From contig NZ_JAIOAP010000004.1 of the NCBI RefSeq assembly GCF_021190915.1, forward strand, positions 62,001 to 126,000: a stretch of 64,000 nucleotides of DNA. The letters run 5' to 3'. Source of the DNA: Cohnella silvisoli. Its GTDB lineage: Bacteria > Bacillota > Bacilli > Paenibacillales > Paenibacillaceae. Under the pieces are notes generated by a model. That model searched no databases and had not been told where the DNA came from. It saw only the letters and a program-made list of their open reading frames with translations. This document shows positions 42,918 to 52,347 of the stretch, piece after piece; the first letter of the stretch is position 1; each line of letters begins with the position of its first letter. Both the position numbers and the translations under genes were made by a program.

Positions 42918-44339
42918 TCATCTGTACTCTCTAGGAATTCTCCGCGCCACGCCGGTCTTCATAGCGGCTTTAATAACGAGATCCCGAATCGCTTTCACGA
43001 CTTGTTGATTAAACACGCTGGGTATAATATAAAACCGATTTCTTTCTTCATCTGTTATCGACGAGGCGATAGCTTCAGCTGCGGCAAGCTTCATTTCTTC
43101 ATTGATCGTCGTAGCCCTGCAATCCAAGGCGCCGCGGAAGATGCCTGGAAAACACAATACGTTGTTGATTTGGTTAGGGTAATCCGATCGGCCGGTTGCC
43201 ATGACCGCGACGATATCTTCCGCCTCTTCCGGCCTAATCTCCGGCGTCGGATTGGCCATCGCAAAGACGACCGGATTTTCGGCCATTTCCATGACGTCCT
43301 CACGGTGCAGAAGTCCGCCCGCCGAAAGGCCGATGAATACATCCGCGCCTTGAATGGCTTCTTGCAGAGAACCCTGAATGCGATAAGGATTGGTGTGCTC
43401 CGCATACCACTGCCATATGGCGTTGTCATACTTCTTATCGGCAGTTAAGGCACCATCCCGGTCCACGCCAACGATCTCTTTGACCCCTGCGGATAGAAGA
43501 ATTTTACTGCAAGCAACGCCTGCCGCGCCAATACCGCAAACGACTACCTTAATCTCGTCAATGGATTTGCCTACGATTTTTAAAGCATTAATCAATGCCG
43601 CATATAAGACGACCGCCGTGCCATGCTGATCATCGTGGAACACGGGGATATCCAGCTCTTCGCGGAGCCGTTGTTCGATTTCAAAGCATCGAGGCGAAGA
43701 AATATCCTCGAGGTTGATCCCGCCGAAGCCGGGAGCGATGGCTTTGATCGTGGCGATAATCTGTTCCGTATCCTGCGTATCCAAACAGATCGGGTAAGAA
43801 TCCACATCGGCGAATTGCTTGAAAAGCATGGATTTCCCTTCCATGACGGGCATCGCCGCGTAAGGGCCGATATTGCCAAGACCTAACACAGCGCTTCCGT
43901 CCGATATAACGGCAACGGTGTTTCTTTTGACGGTTAACGTAAAAGCTTTCCTTGGCTCTTCATGAATAGCCATGCATACGCGGGCGACATCCGGAGTATA
44001 GACACGAGAGAGGTCATCCCGATTCTGAATGGGCGTTTTCGGTTTGATTTCGATTTTGCCGCCCAGATGCAACAGAAAAGTTCTGTCGGATACGTTTACC
44101 AGGCTGACGCCTTGCAAGTTCTTGACCGCTTCCGTGATTTTATGGATATCGATCGCGTCGGCAACGGTGATCGTGATGTCTCGCACGGTCATGTTCTGGC
44201 TCGTCTGAATGACGTCCATGGCAACAATGTCGCCGCCTGCTTCGAATATTGCCGCTGCTACCTTGCCGAATTTGATTTCATGGATATTGATTTCGAGTCT
44301 GAGAATAATGCTTTTTCCGCCGAGCATGTTGTTGTCCAT
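42918..44339 (-). CDS. NAD-dependent malic enzyme with N-terminal ACT domain
   Basis: A 473-residue enzyme. Residues 1-80 form an ACT domain ([20 protein letters not shown]). The catalytic part has [43 protein letters not shown] with metal ligands, [11 protein letters not shown], and the NAD-binding [16 protein letters not shown]. It decarboxylates malate to pyruvate. Bacillus YtsJ/MalS-type enzymes let cells grow on malate. ATG 44339 has GGAGG 5 bases upstream; the in-frame ATG at 44351 precedes that site. Following TctA by 36 bases, it should process a C4 acid the transporter brings in. Confidence 0.92.
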   Translation of the reverse strand: MDNNMLGGKSIILRLEINIHEIKFGKVAAAIFEAGGDIVAMDVIQTSQNMTVRDITITVADAIDIHKITEAVKNLQGVSLVNVSDRTFLLHLGGKIEIKPKTPIQNRDDLSRVYTPDVARVCMAIHEEPRKAFTLTVKRNTVAVISDGSAVLGLGNIGPYAAMPVMEGKSMLFKQFADVDSYPICLDTQDTEQIIATIKAIAPGFGGINLEDISSPRCFEIEQRLREELDIPVFHDDQHGTAVVLYAALINALKIVGKSIDEIKVVVCGIGAAGVACSKILLSAGVKEIVGVDRDGALTADKKYDNAIWQWYAEHTNPYRIQGSLQEAIQGADVFIGLSAGGLLHREDVMEMAENPVVFAMANPTPEIRPEEAEDIVAVMATGRSDYPNQINNVLCFPGIFRGALDCRATTINEEMKLAAAEAIASSITDEERNRFYIIPSVFNQQVVKAIRDLVIKAAMKTGVARRIPREYR

Positions 44340-44375
44340 TGTAACCTCCATCTGGTTTCTTGATCTCGACGTGAA

Positions 44376-45902
44376 TTAACCTTCTTCATTGACGATTACT
44401 TGTTTTCCTCTCTTTTTCATCAAGAGCGGGACAATAATCCAGAGCGCCGCGATCAGCAAGAACACGGCGGACATCGGTTTTTGCAGGAAAATCATAAAAT
44501 CGCCGTTGGAAGTGGTCAGCGCTCTGCGCATATTATTCTCAATCATCGGTCCGAGCACTAAGCCGAGCACCAAGGGGGCTAAAGGATAGTCGTTCCTTAC
44601 GAGAAAATAGCCGGCAATACCGCAGCCAAGAAGCAGCATGAGATCGAAGATTTGCGCTTGAACCGCATATACGCCGAAGATGGAGATCGCTACAATGATC
44701 GGAATTAAATATTTCGCCGGCGTCTGAATGACTTTGGCGAATACTTTAACAAGCGGCATATTGAGAATAAGAAGCATCAAGTTTCCGATAAACATGCTCG
44801 CAATCAGCCCCCAAGCCACTTGGGGATGTTCATCGAATAATAAAGGACCCGGCTGGACGTTATACATGATTAGGGCACCCATTAGAATGGCAGTTGTACC
44901 AGAGCCGGGAATTCCTAAGGTGAGCAGCGGGATCATTGCTCCGCCGGATGCCGCATTATTGGCGGATTCGGGAGCGGCAACCCCGGCGATATTCCCTTTG
45001 CCGAACGTTTCGGGCCGTTTACTCATTTTCTTTTCCATAATATAGCTGAAGAAGGAAGCCAACGTAGCGCCGGCGCCCGGCAATATTCCAATAAAGAACC
45101 CTAATAACGAGCCCCGGGCTATGGGAGCTGCGCTGTCCTTGAGATCCTGTTTGGTCGGTAAGACTCGCCCTATCTTAGCTATTTTTCCGCTGGAATAGTC
45201 TTTTTCCAGAATCGTTTTAAATACTTCGCCCAAAGCAAACAAACCGACCGCTACCGTCAGAAATTCGAGACCGGAATAAAGCACCGGTATGTCATAAGTG
45301 AATCGTGCGACACCGGAAACCGTATCCATCCCGATGGTGGCCAGAAGTAAGCCTAGCACGGTCATGATCAACGCCTTAGTCATCGATTTCCCGGCCAGAC
45401 CGCTCACGGCGGCAAGTCCCAGAAGCATTAAAGAGAAATAATCCGCGGGTCCGAACTTGATCGCTACTGTAGATAAAGGCTGCGCTAATACAACAAGCGC
45501 GATAAGCGCGAACAATCCGGCAACAAAAGATCCGATCGCTGCTATGGCTAGGGCCGCTCCAGCCCTTCCTTGCCGAGCCATTTGATAACCGTCCAAGGTA
45601 GTCACGACAGAGGAGGATTCCCCTGGCGTATTTAATAAAATGGAGGTGGTCGATCCCCCGTACATCGCACCGTAATAGACGCCTGCCAGAAGAATAATGG
45701 AGCTTGTCGCCGCTTCTTCCGGTCCAAGGCCTCCGGTCATCGACGCCGTAATGGGAATCAGCAAAGCTACGCCGCTCATGGGGCCGATTCCGGGAAGAAC
45801 CCCGACAGCCGTACCGATTAATACCCCTACAAAAGCGAATAGTAAATTATGCCACTGGAGAGCGGTTGCGAAACCATGCGCCAGATAGTTTAAGGTTTCC
45901 AT
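44376..45902 (-). CDS. tctA: Tripartite tricarboxylate transporter, large permease TctA
   Basis: A 508-residue membrane protein with about 11-12 helices and TctA hallmarks: GVLPGIGPMSGVALLIPIT near the N-terminus, YGGSTTSILLNTPGESSSVV, a matching second-half GILPGAGATLASFFSYIMEK and GGAMIPLLTLGIPGSGTTA. With TctB and TctC it imports a carboxylate (citrate, malate or similar) driven by ion gradients. The binding protein decides specificity. Genes are in the order tctC-tctB-tctA on the minus strand, all ending in malic enzyme, which favours malate or another C4 acid. Confidence 0.95.
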   Translation of the reverse strand: METLNYLAHGFATALQWHNLLFAFVGVLIGTAVGVLPGIGPMSGVALLIPITASMTGGLGPEEAATSSIILLAGVYYGAMYGGSTTSILLNTPGESSSVVTTLDGYQMARQGRAGAALAIAAIGSFVAGLFALIALVVLAQPLSTVAIKFGPADYFSLMLLGLAAVSGLAGKSMTKALIMTVLGLLLATIGMDTVSGVARFTYDIPVLYSGLEFLTVAVGLFALGEVFKTILEKDYSSGKIAKIGRVLPTKQDLKDSAAPIARGSLLGFFIGILPGAGATLASFFSYIMEKKMSKRPETFGKGNIAGVAAPESANNAASGGAMIPLLTLGIPGSGTTAILMGALIMYNVQPGPLLFDEHPQVAWGLIASMFIGNLMLLILNMPLVKVFAKVIQTPAKYLIPIIVAISIFGVYAVQAQIFDLMLLLGCGIAGYFLVRNDYPLAPLVLGLVLGPMIENNMRRALTTSNGDFMIFLQKPMSAVFLLIAALWIIVPLLMKKRGKQVIVNEEG

Positions 45903-45913
45903 TCAAATACCCC

Positions 45914-46375
45914 CTAGGATAAAGATAGCCAAGAAGGAAAGCCTGGCATCGATCCTTCCAGAATAACGACAAACAAGACGTAAACACCGACTGAAAACAG
46001 GCTGGCAATAAGCAGCGACTTTAGCCATTTTCCTCGTTCCAGTACTTGGAAGCTGAATAGGAGAAAGAGGAAGGTGCCCAGGATATAGCCGATGTCTTCA
46101 AAGAAGAAAGCATAGAGAACAGCCGCGGCAAAAATCATCAAAAATCTTTTGTAGTCGAGTTTTTCTTTTTCTCCGCCATGATCTTTAGCCTTTAATACTT
46201 CGTAAAATAAGCGGATACTTAGCAGGATAAGCAGCGACCCAAGCCCAAGGGGAAAGATATTGGGCCCCACGTTACTGCCATAGGACGAAGCGCTGATCGT
46301 CGTACTCTGCCACACGAATCCGATTCCAATCAGTAGATAGACGAAGCTGGCGTAGCGATCGAATTTTTTGTTCAA
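45914..46375 (-). CDS. tctB: Tripartite tricarboxylate transporter, small permease TctB
   Basis: A 153-residue four-helix membrane protein (FVYLLIGIGFVWQSTTI, ANIFPLGLGSLLILLSIRLF-like second helix, FLMIFAAAVLYAFFFEDIGY, LIASLFSVGVYVLFVVILE). Family recognised from length, helix layout and its place between TctC and TctA. It starts at TTG 46375 with AAAGGCGG upstream. The 65-base gap to tctC contains a GGGGGAGG/CCTCCCCC hairpin (46408-46428) followed on the minus strand by a T-rich tract, likely a partial terminator that makes the binding protein more abundant. Confidence 0.85.
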   Translation of the reverse strand: MNKKFDRYASFVYLLIGIGFVWQSTTISASSYGSNVGPNIFPLGLGSLLILLSIRLFYEVLKAKDHGGEKEKLDYKRFLMIFAAAVLYAFFFEDIGYILGTFLFLLFSFQVLERGKWLKSLLIASLFSVGVYVLFVVILEGSMPGFPSWLSLS

Positions 46376-46407
46376 GATTGTGCACCGCCTTTGGATAAAT
46401 AAAGAAA

Positions 46408-46428
46408 GGGGGAGGAAGGACCTCCCCC
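46408..46428 (-). terminator. Intercistronic attenuator-like hairpin between tctC and tctB
   Basis: Read on the minus strand: GGGGGAGG-TCCTT-CCTCCCCC, then TTTCTTTATTTAT. A G/C-rich 8-bp stem with a downstream T-rich tract inside an operon suggests partial termination, raising the ratio of binding protein to permease. Confidence 0.7.
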
Positions 46429-46440
46429 GATATAAGCTGA

Positions 46441-47457
46441 TTATTTCTGCATGCCGAGCGCCGTCAGCAACTCTTTTACGACCGATTCTTGGCTTGCCAG
46501 AAAGCTTGCGAAGTCGGCGGAATTTTTATATTCGCTTTGCCAATCGTTTGATTGCAGTTCCTTTTTCCATTCTTCGTTCTCGGAGAGAGCCTTTAATTTG
46601 CCGTCCCAATAACTAAGTTCATCCTTGGTCATTTCTTTCGGGCCAAATACGCCGCGCCAAATCGTAAATTCCGCGTCGATGCCCAGCTCTTTCAAAGTAG
46701 GAACATCCTTAAAATCTCCGCCGAGTCTTTCGGTTGAAGTAACGGCGAGGATTTTGATTTTTCCGGCTTTGAGATAACTGCCTAAAGACGAAACATCAGT
46801 TCCGATGGCATCGGCATTATTTCCGAGCAGAGCGGCTATCGCTTCGCCTCCGCCATCGTAGGACAAGTATTTAACCGATTTCGGATCGATTCCGGATTTG
46901 AATGCAGGCAGGATGGAGATTAGATGATCCATGGAACCGGGCGCCGACCCTCCCGCAAACGTGAGCTTCGTCGGATCTGCTTTAATGTCGTCGATTAAGG
47001 ATTTGAGATCGTTGTATTTAGAGTCGGCAGATACCGCGATCGCGCCGTAATCTTTGGTTAGCTGAGCCAGCGGTGTCGTATCTTTATAACCGAAAGGGCT
47101 GTTTCCTTCTTTTTTAAGATTGTTAATGAGAATAGGCGGTGAGCTTACGAACAGTTTATAGGGGTTATTTTTGTCTTCTGTAGCATAAGCTGCCAAGAAT
47201 ACGGCGCCACCGCCGCCCGGTTTGTTTTCCACGGTCATCGTTTTATCCACGAGCTTCGTTGCGCCCAGCACTTTGGTAAGGGATCTTGCTGTTTTATCCC
47301 ATCCGCCGCCAGCGCCTGAAGGCGCAACTACGGTAATGGGCTTCTCCGGATACTTGGAAGCGGGTTCTTGCGTTCCTGCGTCCTTTGTATTAGTCGTACC
47401 GCATGCGGTTAGACTAACAACAAGGAGAGTCGCAGTCATCATGGTTTTCCAATTCAT
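46441..47457 (-). CDS. tctC: Tripartite tricarboxylate transporter binding lipoprotein TctC
   Basis: A 338-residue lipoprotein with lipobox SLTACG. The mature part has the Bug/TctC pattern: YPEKPITVVAPSGAGGGWDK at the start (ligand loop), VENKPGGGGAVFLAAYAT, LTFAGGSAPGSMDHL and GGGEAIAALLGNNADA. It captures a carboxylate outside the membrane. GGGAGG lies 11 bases before ATG 47457. A cre-like site lies 36 bases upstream. It is divergent from a CitA/DcuS-type sensor kinase that probably controls the operon. Confidence 0.93.
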   Translation of the reverse strand: MNWKTMMTATLLVVSLTACGTTNTKDAGTQEPASKYPEKPITVVAPSGAGGGWDKTARSLTKVLGATKLVDKTMTVENKPGGGGAVFLAAYATEDKNNPYKLFVSSPPILINNLKKEGNSPFGYKDTTPLAQLTKDYGAIAVSADSKYNDLKSLIDDIKADPTKLTFAGGSAPGSMDHLISILPAFKSGIDPKSVKYLSYDGGGEAIAALLGNNADAIGTDVSSLGSYLKAGKIKILAVTSTERLGGDFKDVPTLKELGIDAEFTIWRGVFGPKEMTKDELSYWDGKLKALSENEEWKKELQSNDWQSEYKNSADFASFLASQESVVKELLTALGMQK

Positions 47458-47492
47458 TAATTTGTGTCCTCCCTTAAATTAGAATGCGTATT

Positions 47493-47506
47493 TGTAAACG
47501 CTTTCT
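47493..47506 (-). promoter_or_regulatory. cre-like catabolite-responsive element upstream of tctC
   Basis: TGTAAACGCTTTCT matches the cre consensus TGWNANCGNTNWCA at all but the last base. It lies 36 bases before the tctC start, in the divergent promoter region, implying CcpA repression of carboxylate uptake when sugars are present. Confidence 0.65.
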
Positions 47507-47671
47507 TTTCTTTCTGTCCTTAATATAAACGCCCTCTGAATGCGCTGGATAGTATAACGAAATAAGTTGAAAAATAATCATAAGGCGTATTTTGTTCATA
47601 AAATTCACGGCTGCAATTATAGTGCCGTGTTATCATATATTCAACGAGCCCTTTTGGAAGGAGTGACTTGT

Positions 47672-49255
47672 ATGCGGTTACAAACCAGGTTGATCCTGCT
47701 GATTGGCGCCCTTTTATTTATTATTATCAGCGGTCTGGCCTTTACTTTTGAAAGACTGCTGGAAACTACGCTCAAAGGGCATATCGGTTCTTCTGCGCTC
47801 AAGATCGCTAAGACGGTAGCCTCTATGCAAGTCATAAAGGATGCTTTTTCCGAGCCTGATCCATCGAAGATCATTCAACCGATTGCGGAAACGATCCGCA
47901 TAGAAACCGATGCGGAATTCATCGTAGTCGGCAACTTAGACGAAATCCGTTATTCTCACCCGGTTCCGAGTCAAATCGGCAAGGAAATGGTCGGCGGGGA
48001 CAACGGGCCGGTATTGCAAGGACAATCGATTATTTCGGAAGCCGTCGGCTCTTTAGGACTTTCTTTGCGGGGAAAGGCGCCTATCTTTGATAACAACAAA
48101 CAAGTCATCGGTATCGTATCGGTCGGATTTCTGGTGGAGGATATTAATAAAACGGCCGTTGCTTATCGGAACAATTTGATCCTATTGGCGGCAATCGCGA
48201 TTATGATTGGAAGCGGAGGGGCTATCTTTATTGCGAATGGCGTGAAACGGTCCATCTTCGGGTTGGAACCGAAGGAAATTGGTTTGCTGTATCAAGAAAA
48301 GAAAGCTATTCTCGAGTCCATCCATGAAGGAATCATCGCCATCAATAAAGAAGGATCGATTACCCTGGCGAATCAAGCCGCATTAAAGCTGTTGAGTCCG
48401 CACGAGGAAATGGATATTTCGGGGAAACCTATCTTGGATGTATTGCCGGAATCCCGTTTGTTGGAGGTCATGAATACGGGGGCAGCCGAGTTTGACAAGG
48501 AAATGATTATTAACGATAGCTTGGTGGTAGTCAATCGTTTGCCTATCCTTAATCATCAGCAACAAGTCATTGGTGCCGTATCCAGCTTTCGTAATAAATC
48601 GGAGCTGCTCCGGTTAACGGAAGAGCTCTCTCAGGTGAAACGTTATGCGGAAGCGCTGCGTGCGCAAACCCACGAATATTCAAACAAGCTGTATACGATT
48701 TACGGGCTCATCCAATTGGAATCGTATCAGGAAGCCATGGATCTTATTACGCATGAAACAGACGTTCATCAGGGTCTCATCCACTTTCTGATGAAAGAGA
48801 TTCCGGACCCTATCCTTGGAGGAATTCTAATCGGCAAGTTCAACCGCGCGAATGAGCTTAAGGTGCAATTGGAAATTGATCAGGAAAGTACGTTCCGAGA
48901 TGTCCCCCATTCCGTGAGTCGCAATCATCTGGTCACCATCATCGGAAATTTAATTGATAATTCATTTGACGCCGTGCTTGCCGCTGATCGCGAAACCAGG
49001 AAGGTTAAGCTATTCATGACCGATCTCGGCGATGATTTAATCATCGAAGTGGAGGACAATGGGGTAGGCATACCGCCGGAAGCAGAGGATCGTATTTTCG
49101 AGGTCGGGTTTTCCACTAAAAATGGGACTGAAGGCGGTTTTGGCCTTGCTTTAGTCAAGCAGGCGGTGCAGCAATTGAACGGCTATATTACGTTTCAAGC
49201 ACATCCTCACGGGGGAACGATTTTTACTGTGGCCATTCCAAAAGGAAGGAAGTAA
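47672..49255 (+). CDS. Sensor histidine kinase, CitA/DcuS family
   Basis: A 527-residue kinase. Helix one is at about 6-26; an extracellular PAS-like domain (about 30-165) has HPVPSQIGKEMVGGD and IISEAVGSLG, the carboxylate-binding layout of CitA and DcuS. Helix two follows (about 172-195), then a cytoplasmic PAS domain, a dimerisation helix with the phospho-acceptor His in RAQTHEYSNKLYTI, and the ATPase domain (NLIDNSFDAV, VEDNGVGIPPEA, GGFGLALVKQ). It should sense an external C4 or C6 carboxylate and drive the adjacent response regulator. ATG 47672 has GGAAGGAG upstream; a frame beginning at 47567 is not supported. Confidence 0.93.
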   Translation: MRLQTRLILLIGALLFIIISGLAFTFERLLETTLKGHIGSSALKIAKTVASMQVIKDAFSEPDPSKIIQPIAETIRIETDAEFIVVGNLDEIRYSHPVPSQIGKEMVGGDNGPVLQGQSIISEAVGSLGLSLRGKAPIFDNNKQVIGIVSVGFLVEDINKTAVAYRNNLILLAAIAIMIGSGGAIFIANGVKRSIFGLEPKEIGLLYQEKKAILESIHEGIIAINKEGSITLANQAALKLLSPHEEMDISGKPILDVLPESRLLEVMNTGAAEFDKEMIINDSLVVVNRLPILNHQQQVIGAVSSFRNKSELLRLTEELSQVKRYAEALRAQTHEYSNKLYTIYGLIQLESYQEAMDLITHETDVHQGLIHFLMKEIPDPILGGILIGKFNRANELKVQLEIDQESTFRDVPHSVSRNHLVTIIGNLIDNSFDAVLAADRETRKVKLFMTDLGDDLIIEVEDNGVGIPPEAEDRIFEVGFSTKNGTEGGFGLALVKQAVQQLNGYITFQAHPHGGTIFTVAIPKGRK

Positions 49256-49259
49256 AAGG

Positions 49260-49958
49260 ATGATCCAAGTGCTAATTATCGAAGATGACCTCCGCATCGC
49301 GCAGATCAATCGCCGGTTCGTGGAAAAGGTAGAAGGATACGAAGTCGTTGGCATCGCAACGGACGAGCAGCAGGCGCGGGATCATCTGGAAATATTTAAA
49401 CCCCATTTGGTGCTGTTGGATTTGTATTTTCCGGATATGAAAGGCCTTGATCTTCTGCGCGATATTCAAAAAAACGATCCGCTAACGGATGTTATCATCA
49501 TTACCGCGGCCAAGGAAATTGATGCCGTAAGAGAAGCCATACGCGGCGGCGTGTATGACTTCATGATTAAACCGGTTGTTTTCGATCGATTTGAAACAAA
49601 GTTGAAATCTTATCAGAAGTACCGTCAAAAAATGCGCCAATTAGAGGACGCCAATAAACAAGTAGATCAGGAAGAGGTTGACCAGCTGTTATGGGGAACG
49701 AACGAGAAAGGATACAAGGACTCCTACCTTCCTAAAGGAATCGACAAGCTTACGATGGAAAAGATTGCTTCAGTCATCCATCGGAGCGCGGAGGAATTGA
49801 CGGCGGAAGAGCTGGGGAAAAGGGTCGGCGTCAGCCGTTCAACCTCCCGTAGGTATCTGGAGTATTTTGTGGCAAAAGGCGAGCTGATCGCAGATATCTC
49901 GTACGGAACCGTTGGAAGGCCGGAGAGAGTATACAGAAGCACGCGGCGTGAAGAATAA
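49260..49958 (+). CDS. Response regulator, CitB/DcuR family
   Basis: A 232-residue regulator. The receiver domain has IIEDDLRIA (acidic pocket), VLLDLYFPDM with phospho-acceptor Asp54, IITAAKE and a Lys in MIKPVVF. The C-terminal half (about 165-230) has a winged-helix DNA-binding domain (LTAEELGKRVGVSRSTSRRY, GTVGRPERVYR) typical of CitB/DcuR. It starts 4 bases after the kinase stop. It most likely activates tctCBA and malic enzyme, as in Bacillus CitST and MalKR systems. Confidence 0.93.
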   Translation: MIQVLIIEDDLRIAQINRRFVEKVEGYEVVGIATDEQQARDHLEIFKPHLVLLDLYFPDMKGLDLLRDIQKNDPLTDVIIITAAKEIDAVREAIRGGVYDFMIKPVVFDRFETKLKSYQKYRQKMRQLEDANKQVDQEEVDQLLWGTNEKGYKDSYLPKGIDKLTMEKIASVIHRSAEELTAEELGKRVGVSRSTSRRYLEYFVAKGELIADISYGTVGRPERVYRSTRREE

Positions 49959-50000
49959 CCCTCGCTACGGAGAAGAGCGACTTAATTCCGAGTATTCTTC

Positions 50001-50058
50001 TTGACAATATACAAGTTAACCGATAGGATATAAAATTATGCTGACTGACTAGTCGATC
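50001..50058 (+). promoter_or_regulatory. Promoter and palindromic operator of the tetR gene
   Basis: -35 TTGACA (50001-50006), a 17-base spacer and -10 TAGGAT (50024-50029). GACTAGTC (50047-50054), extended to GA-CT-GACTAGTC-GA-TC with outer pairing, is a palindrome just after the predicted start of transcription, suiting autorepression by the TetR protein. Confidence 0.65.
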
Positions 50059-50069
50059 AAGAGGTGAGG

Positions 50070-50708
50070 ATGATTCCGAATTCGGATCGCGATGATTCAT
50101 ACAGCAACGAGCGTAGAAGGCATCTCATGGAAATTGCTCTTAAACGCTTCGCGAAGGACGGCTACCACCCGACCAAAATATCGGATATCGTCGGCGAGGC
50201 GGGTGTAGCTCAAGGTACGTTCTATTGGTATTTCAAGAGCAAAGAAGCGGTTGCCCTCGAAATCGTTGAGGATGGACGAAATCAGTTGCTTGACGTTATC
50301 GCCCAAGGTTATCGTCAGGATTCCGGTACGGTTCAAGATATGGTGCAGGCTTCGGAAACTTTGCTTTGCAGGCTGTTCCTCTTTGCCGAAGCCAACCGAC
50401 ATCTGATGGAATTGCTGCTGGGAAGCATGGCCGCAAGCGACACGATCCGTCAAGCGATCGGGGAAACCCGTATCGCGATGGAAAATGCGTTTCTGCTTAA
50501 TATCGAACGGGCGATTGAACTGGGAATGCTACCGGCGACAATAGACGCCAAGCTTAGGTCGGCGTTTCTTATGAGCTTGATTGAGGGAGTCATCTCGCGT
50601 TGGCTGTTCGCGACGATGTTGCCCGGCAACGGTACCCAGGCCAAAACGGCTCAACAGCTTGCTTCCGAAACGGCCCGATTTGAATTTTTCGGATTGCTGG
50701 GCATATAA
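50070..50708 (+). CDS. TetR family transcriptional regulator
   Basis: A 212-residue TetR protein. The DNA-binding domain is at about 15-60 (RRHLMEIALKRFAKDGYHPT, ISDIVGEAGVAQGTFYWYFK), followed by a helical ligand domain (VAQGYRQDSGTV, LMELLLGSMAASD, SAFLMSLIEGVISRWL). ATG 50070 is favoured with AAGAGG upstream. It precedes an amino-acid ABC importer by 70 bases on the same strand and may be co-transcribed. Ligand unknown. Confidence 0.9.
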   Translation: MIPNSDRDDSYSNERRRHLMEIALKRFAKDGYHPTKISDIVGEAGVAQGTFYWYFKSKEAVALEIVEDGRNQLLDVIAQGYRQDSGTVQDMVQASETLLCRLFLFAEANRHLMELLLGSMAASDTIRQAIGETRIAMENAFLLNIERAIELGMLPATIDAKLRSAFLMSLIEGVISRWLFATMLPGNGTQAKTAQQLASETARFEFFGLLGI

Positions 50709-50778
50709 CGGTTGATGGTTTTAACTGGCGAGAGCCGGGCACCTTATAGACAAATAGATAACAGGGAGAGAATAACCC

Positions 50779-51654
50779 ATGCTTACCAAATCAAAGAATT
50801 CATTGATCCTTACGATATCCGTCATCCTGCTTGTTGCGCTGGCGCTCGCCGGATGCGGCTCTAAGTCCAACTCCAATGACAATCAAGCTGCAAGCTCGCC
50901 TGCGGCTAGCGATAGCGGAACTGCGAACACCGATAATCTGCTGAACCAAGTCAAGAGCGCCGGCGTCTTGAAAGTAGGGCTCATGGGCACATACGCACCC
51001 TATAACTTTCTGAATGAGAACAAAGAGATCGACGGTTTCGACGCAGACATCGCTAAAGAAATCGCCAAGCGTCTCGGGGTTAAGGCCGAATTCGCCCCGC
51101 AGGAGTTCTCGGGGTTGATCCCCAGCCTGCAAGCCGGCAAAATCGATGCGATCATCAGCCAGGTGACGATTACGGACGAACGCAAACAGCAAATCGACTT
51201 CACGCAGCCGTACATTACGAACGAAGTCAAAATCATCGTCCGCCAGGATAACGATTCGATTACGAAGCTGGAAGATTTCAAAGGTCGAAATATCGGCGTA
51301 GGTCTCGGCACGAACGATGAAACTTATTTGCGTAAAGAAGTGTTGCCTAAAATAGGGAAGTTCGATATCAAAACCTACGACGACGTCATTACTTCGCTTC
51401 AAGATTTGAATGCCGGACGGATCGATGCCACTATCAACAACCTGTATGCTTTGAAGCCAATCGTCGATAAGAACGGATTCAAGATCAAAGCCGTCGGGGA
51501 AGCCCTTAAGGCCGATAAAGCCGGAGTCGCGGTTCGCAAAGACAATCCCGAATTCCGCGATGCGCTCGATAAAGCTTTGACGGACATTAAAGCGGACGGA
51601 AACTACAAAACCATTTTCAAAAAATGGTTCGGCGAGGAACCAGCGGCGGAATAA
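50779..51654 (+). CDS. Polar amino-acid ABC transporter binding lipoprotein
   Basis: A 291-residue family-3 binding protein with lipobox LALAGCG and a Ser/Ala-rich linker. GVLKVGLMGTYAPYNFLNEN, GFDADIAKEIAKRLGV and QPYITNEVKIIVRQDN match cystine/glutamine-type binding proteins, and the late IFKKWFGEEPA is the family's usual end. It captures a polar amino acid, perhaps cystine, and hands it to the permease downstream. ATG follows AGGGAGAG. Confidence 0.92.
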   Translation: MLTKSKNSLILTISVILLVALALAGCGSKSNSNDNQAASSPAASDSGTANTDNLLNQVKSAGVLKVGLMGTYAPYNFLNENKEIDGFDADIAKEIAKRLGVKAEFAPQEFSGLIPSLQAGKIDAIISQVTITDERKQQIDFTQPYITNEVKIIVRQDNDSITKLEDFKGRNIGVGLGTNDETYLRKEVLPKIGKFDIKTYDDVITSLQDLNAGRIDATINNLYALKPIVDKNGFKIKAVGEALKADKAGVAVRKDNPEFRDALDKALTDIKADGNYKTIFKKWFGEEPAAE

Positions 51655-51682
51655 CAAGGGAATCAGAAGGGAATCGGCGGTT

Positions 51683-52327
51683 ATGGATCTTTTATTGGAT
51701 AACGGGTTCTTCCTGCTTAAAGGAGCCTATTATACGCTGTTGATCACCGTCATATCGATTTTTTTCGGACTGATCATCGGCATCGCGGTTGCCTTAGCCA
51801 GATTGAAAGGCAGCCGTCCAATCCGGTGGCTGGCGCGCGCTTACGTATCCGTCATTCGCGGTACGCCCGCTCTCGTGCAAATTTTTATCGTTTATTACGG
51901 GCTGGTGGATTACGGCATTACCCTTGATTCGTTAACCGCTGCTTGCATGGCGCTAAGCATCAATGTCGGCGCTTATTTGTCCGAGACTTTCCGCGGCGCG
52001 ATTCTTTCCATACCGAAAGGGCAGACAGAGGCGGCTTATGCGTCGGGGATGACTTCGTGGCAGGCTCTGAGAAGAATCGTCTTTCCTCAAGCTGCCCGCG
52101 TGGCCATCGCGCCGATGGGCAACACTTTTATCGGGATGCTCAAAGAATCTTCGCTCGTTGCCGTTATTGCCGTAACCGAGTTGCTCCGGTCCGCACAATT
52201 GCTGATCGCACAGTATTATGTGAACATGCCTTTTTATCTGGGCATTGCTGTTATGTACTGGGTGATGAGCACCGTATTTTCGGCTATTCTGGAGCAGATC
52301 GAGAAGCGGCTTTCCAAGGCATATTGA
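51683..52327 (+). CDS. Polar amino-acid ABC transporter permease
   Basis: A 214-residue His/Glu/Gln-type permease with about 5 helices: GAYYTLLITVISIFFGLIIG at the N-terminus, RGTPALVQIFIVYYGLV, and the EAA coupling loop EAAYASGMTSWQALRRIVFP. It forms a homodimeric channel with the ATPase that follows. It starts 28 bases after the binding-protein gene. Confidence 0.94.
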   Translation: MDLLLDNGFFLLKGAYYTLLITVISIFFGLIIGIAVALARLKGSRPIRWLARAYVSVIRGTPALVQIFIVYYGLVDYGITLDSLTAACMALSINVGAYLSETFRGAILSIPKGQTEAAYASGMTSWQALRRIVFPQAARVAIAPMGNTFIGMLKESSLVAVIAVTELLRSAQLLIAQYYVNMPFYLGIAVMYWVMSTVFSAILEQIEKRLSKAY

Positions 52328-52347
52328 GGTTGGGACGTGAACATACG

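Noticed and set aside
42807-43448. 213-codon plus-strand open frame
   Set aside because: Antisense to TerC and malic enzyme, both strongly supported.
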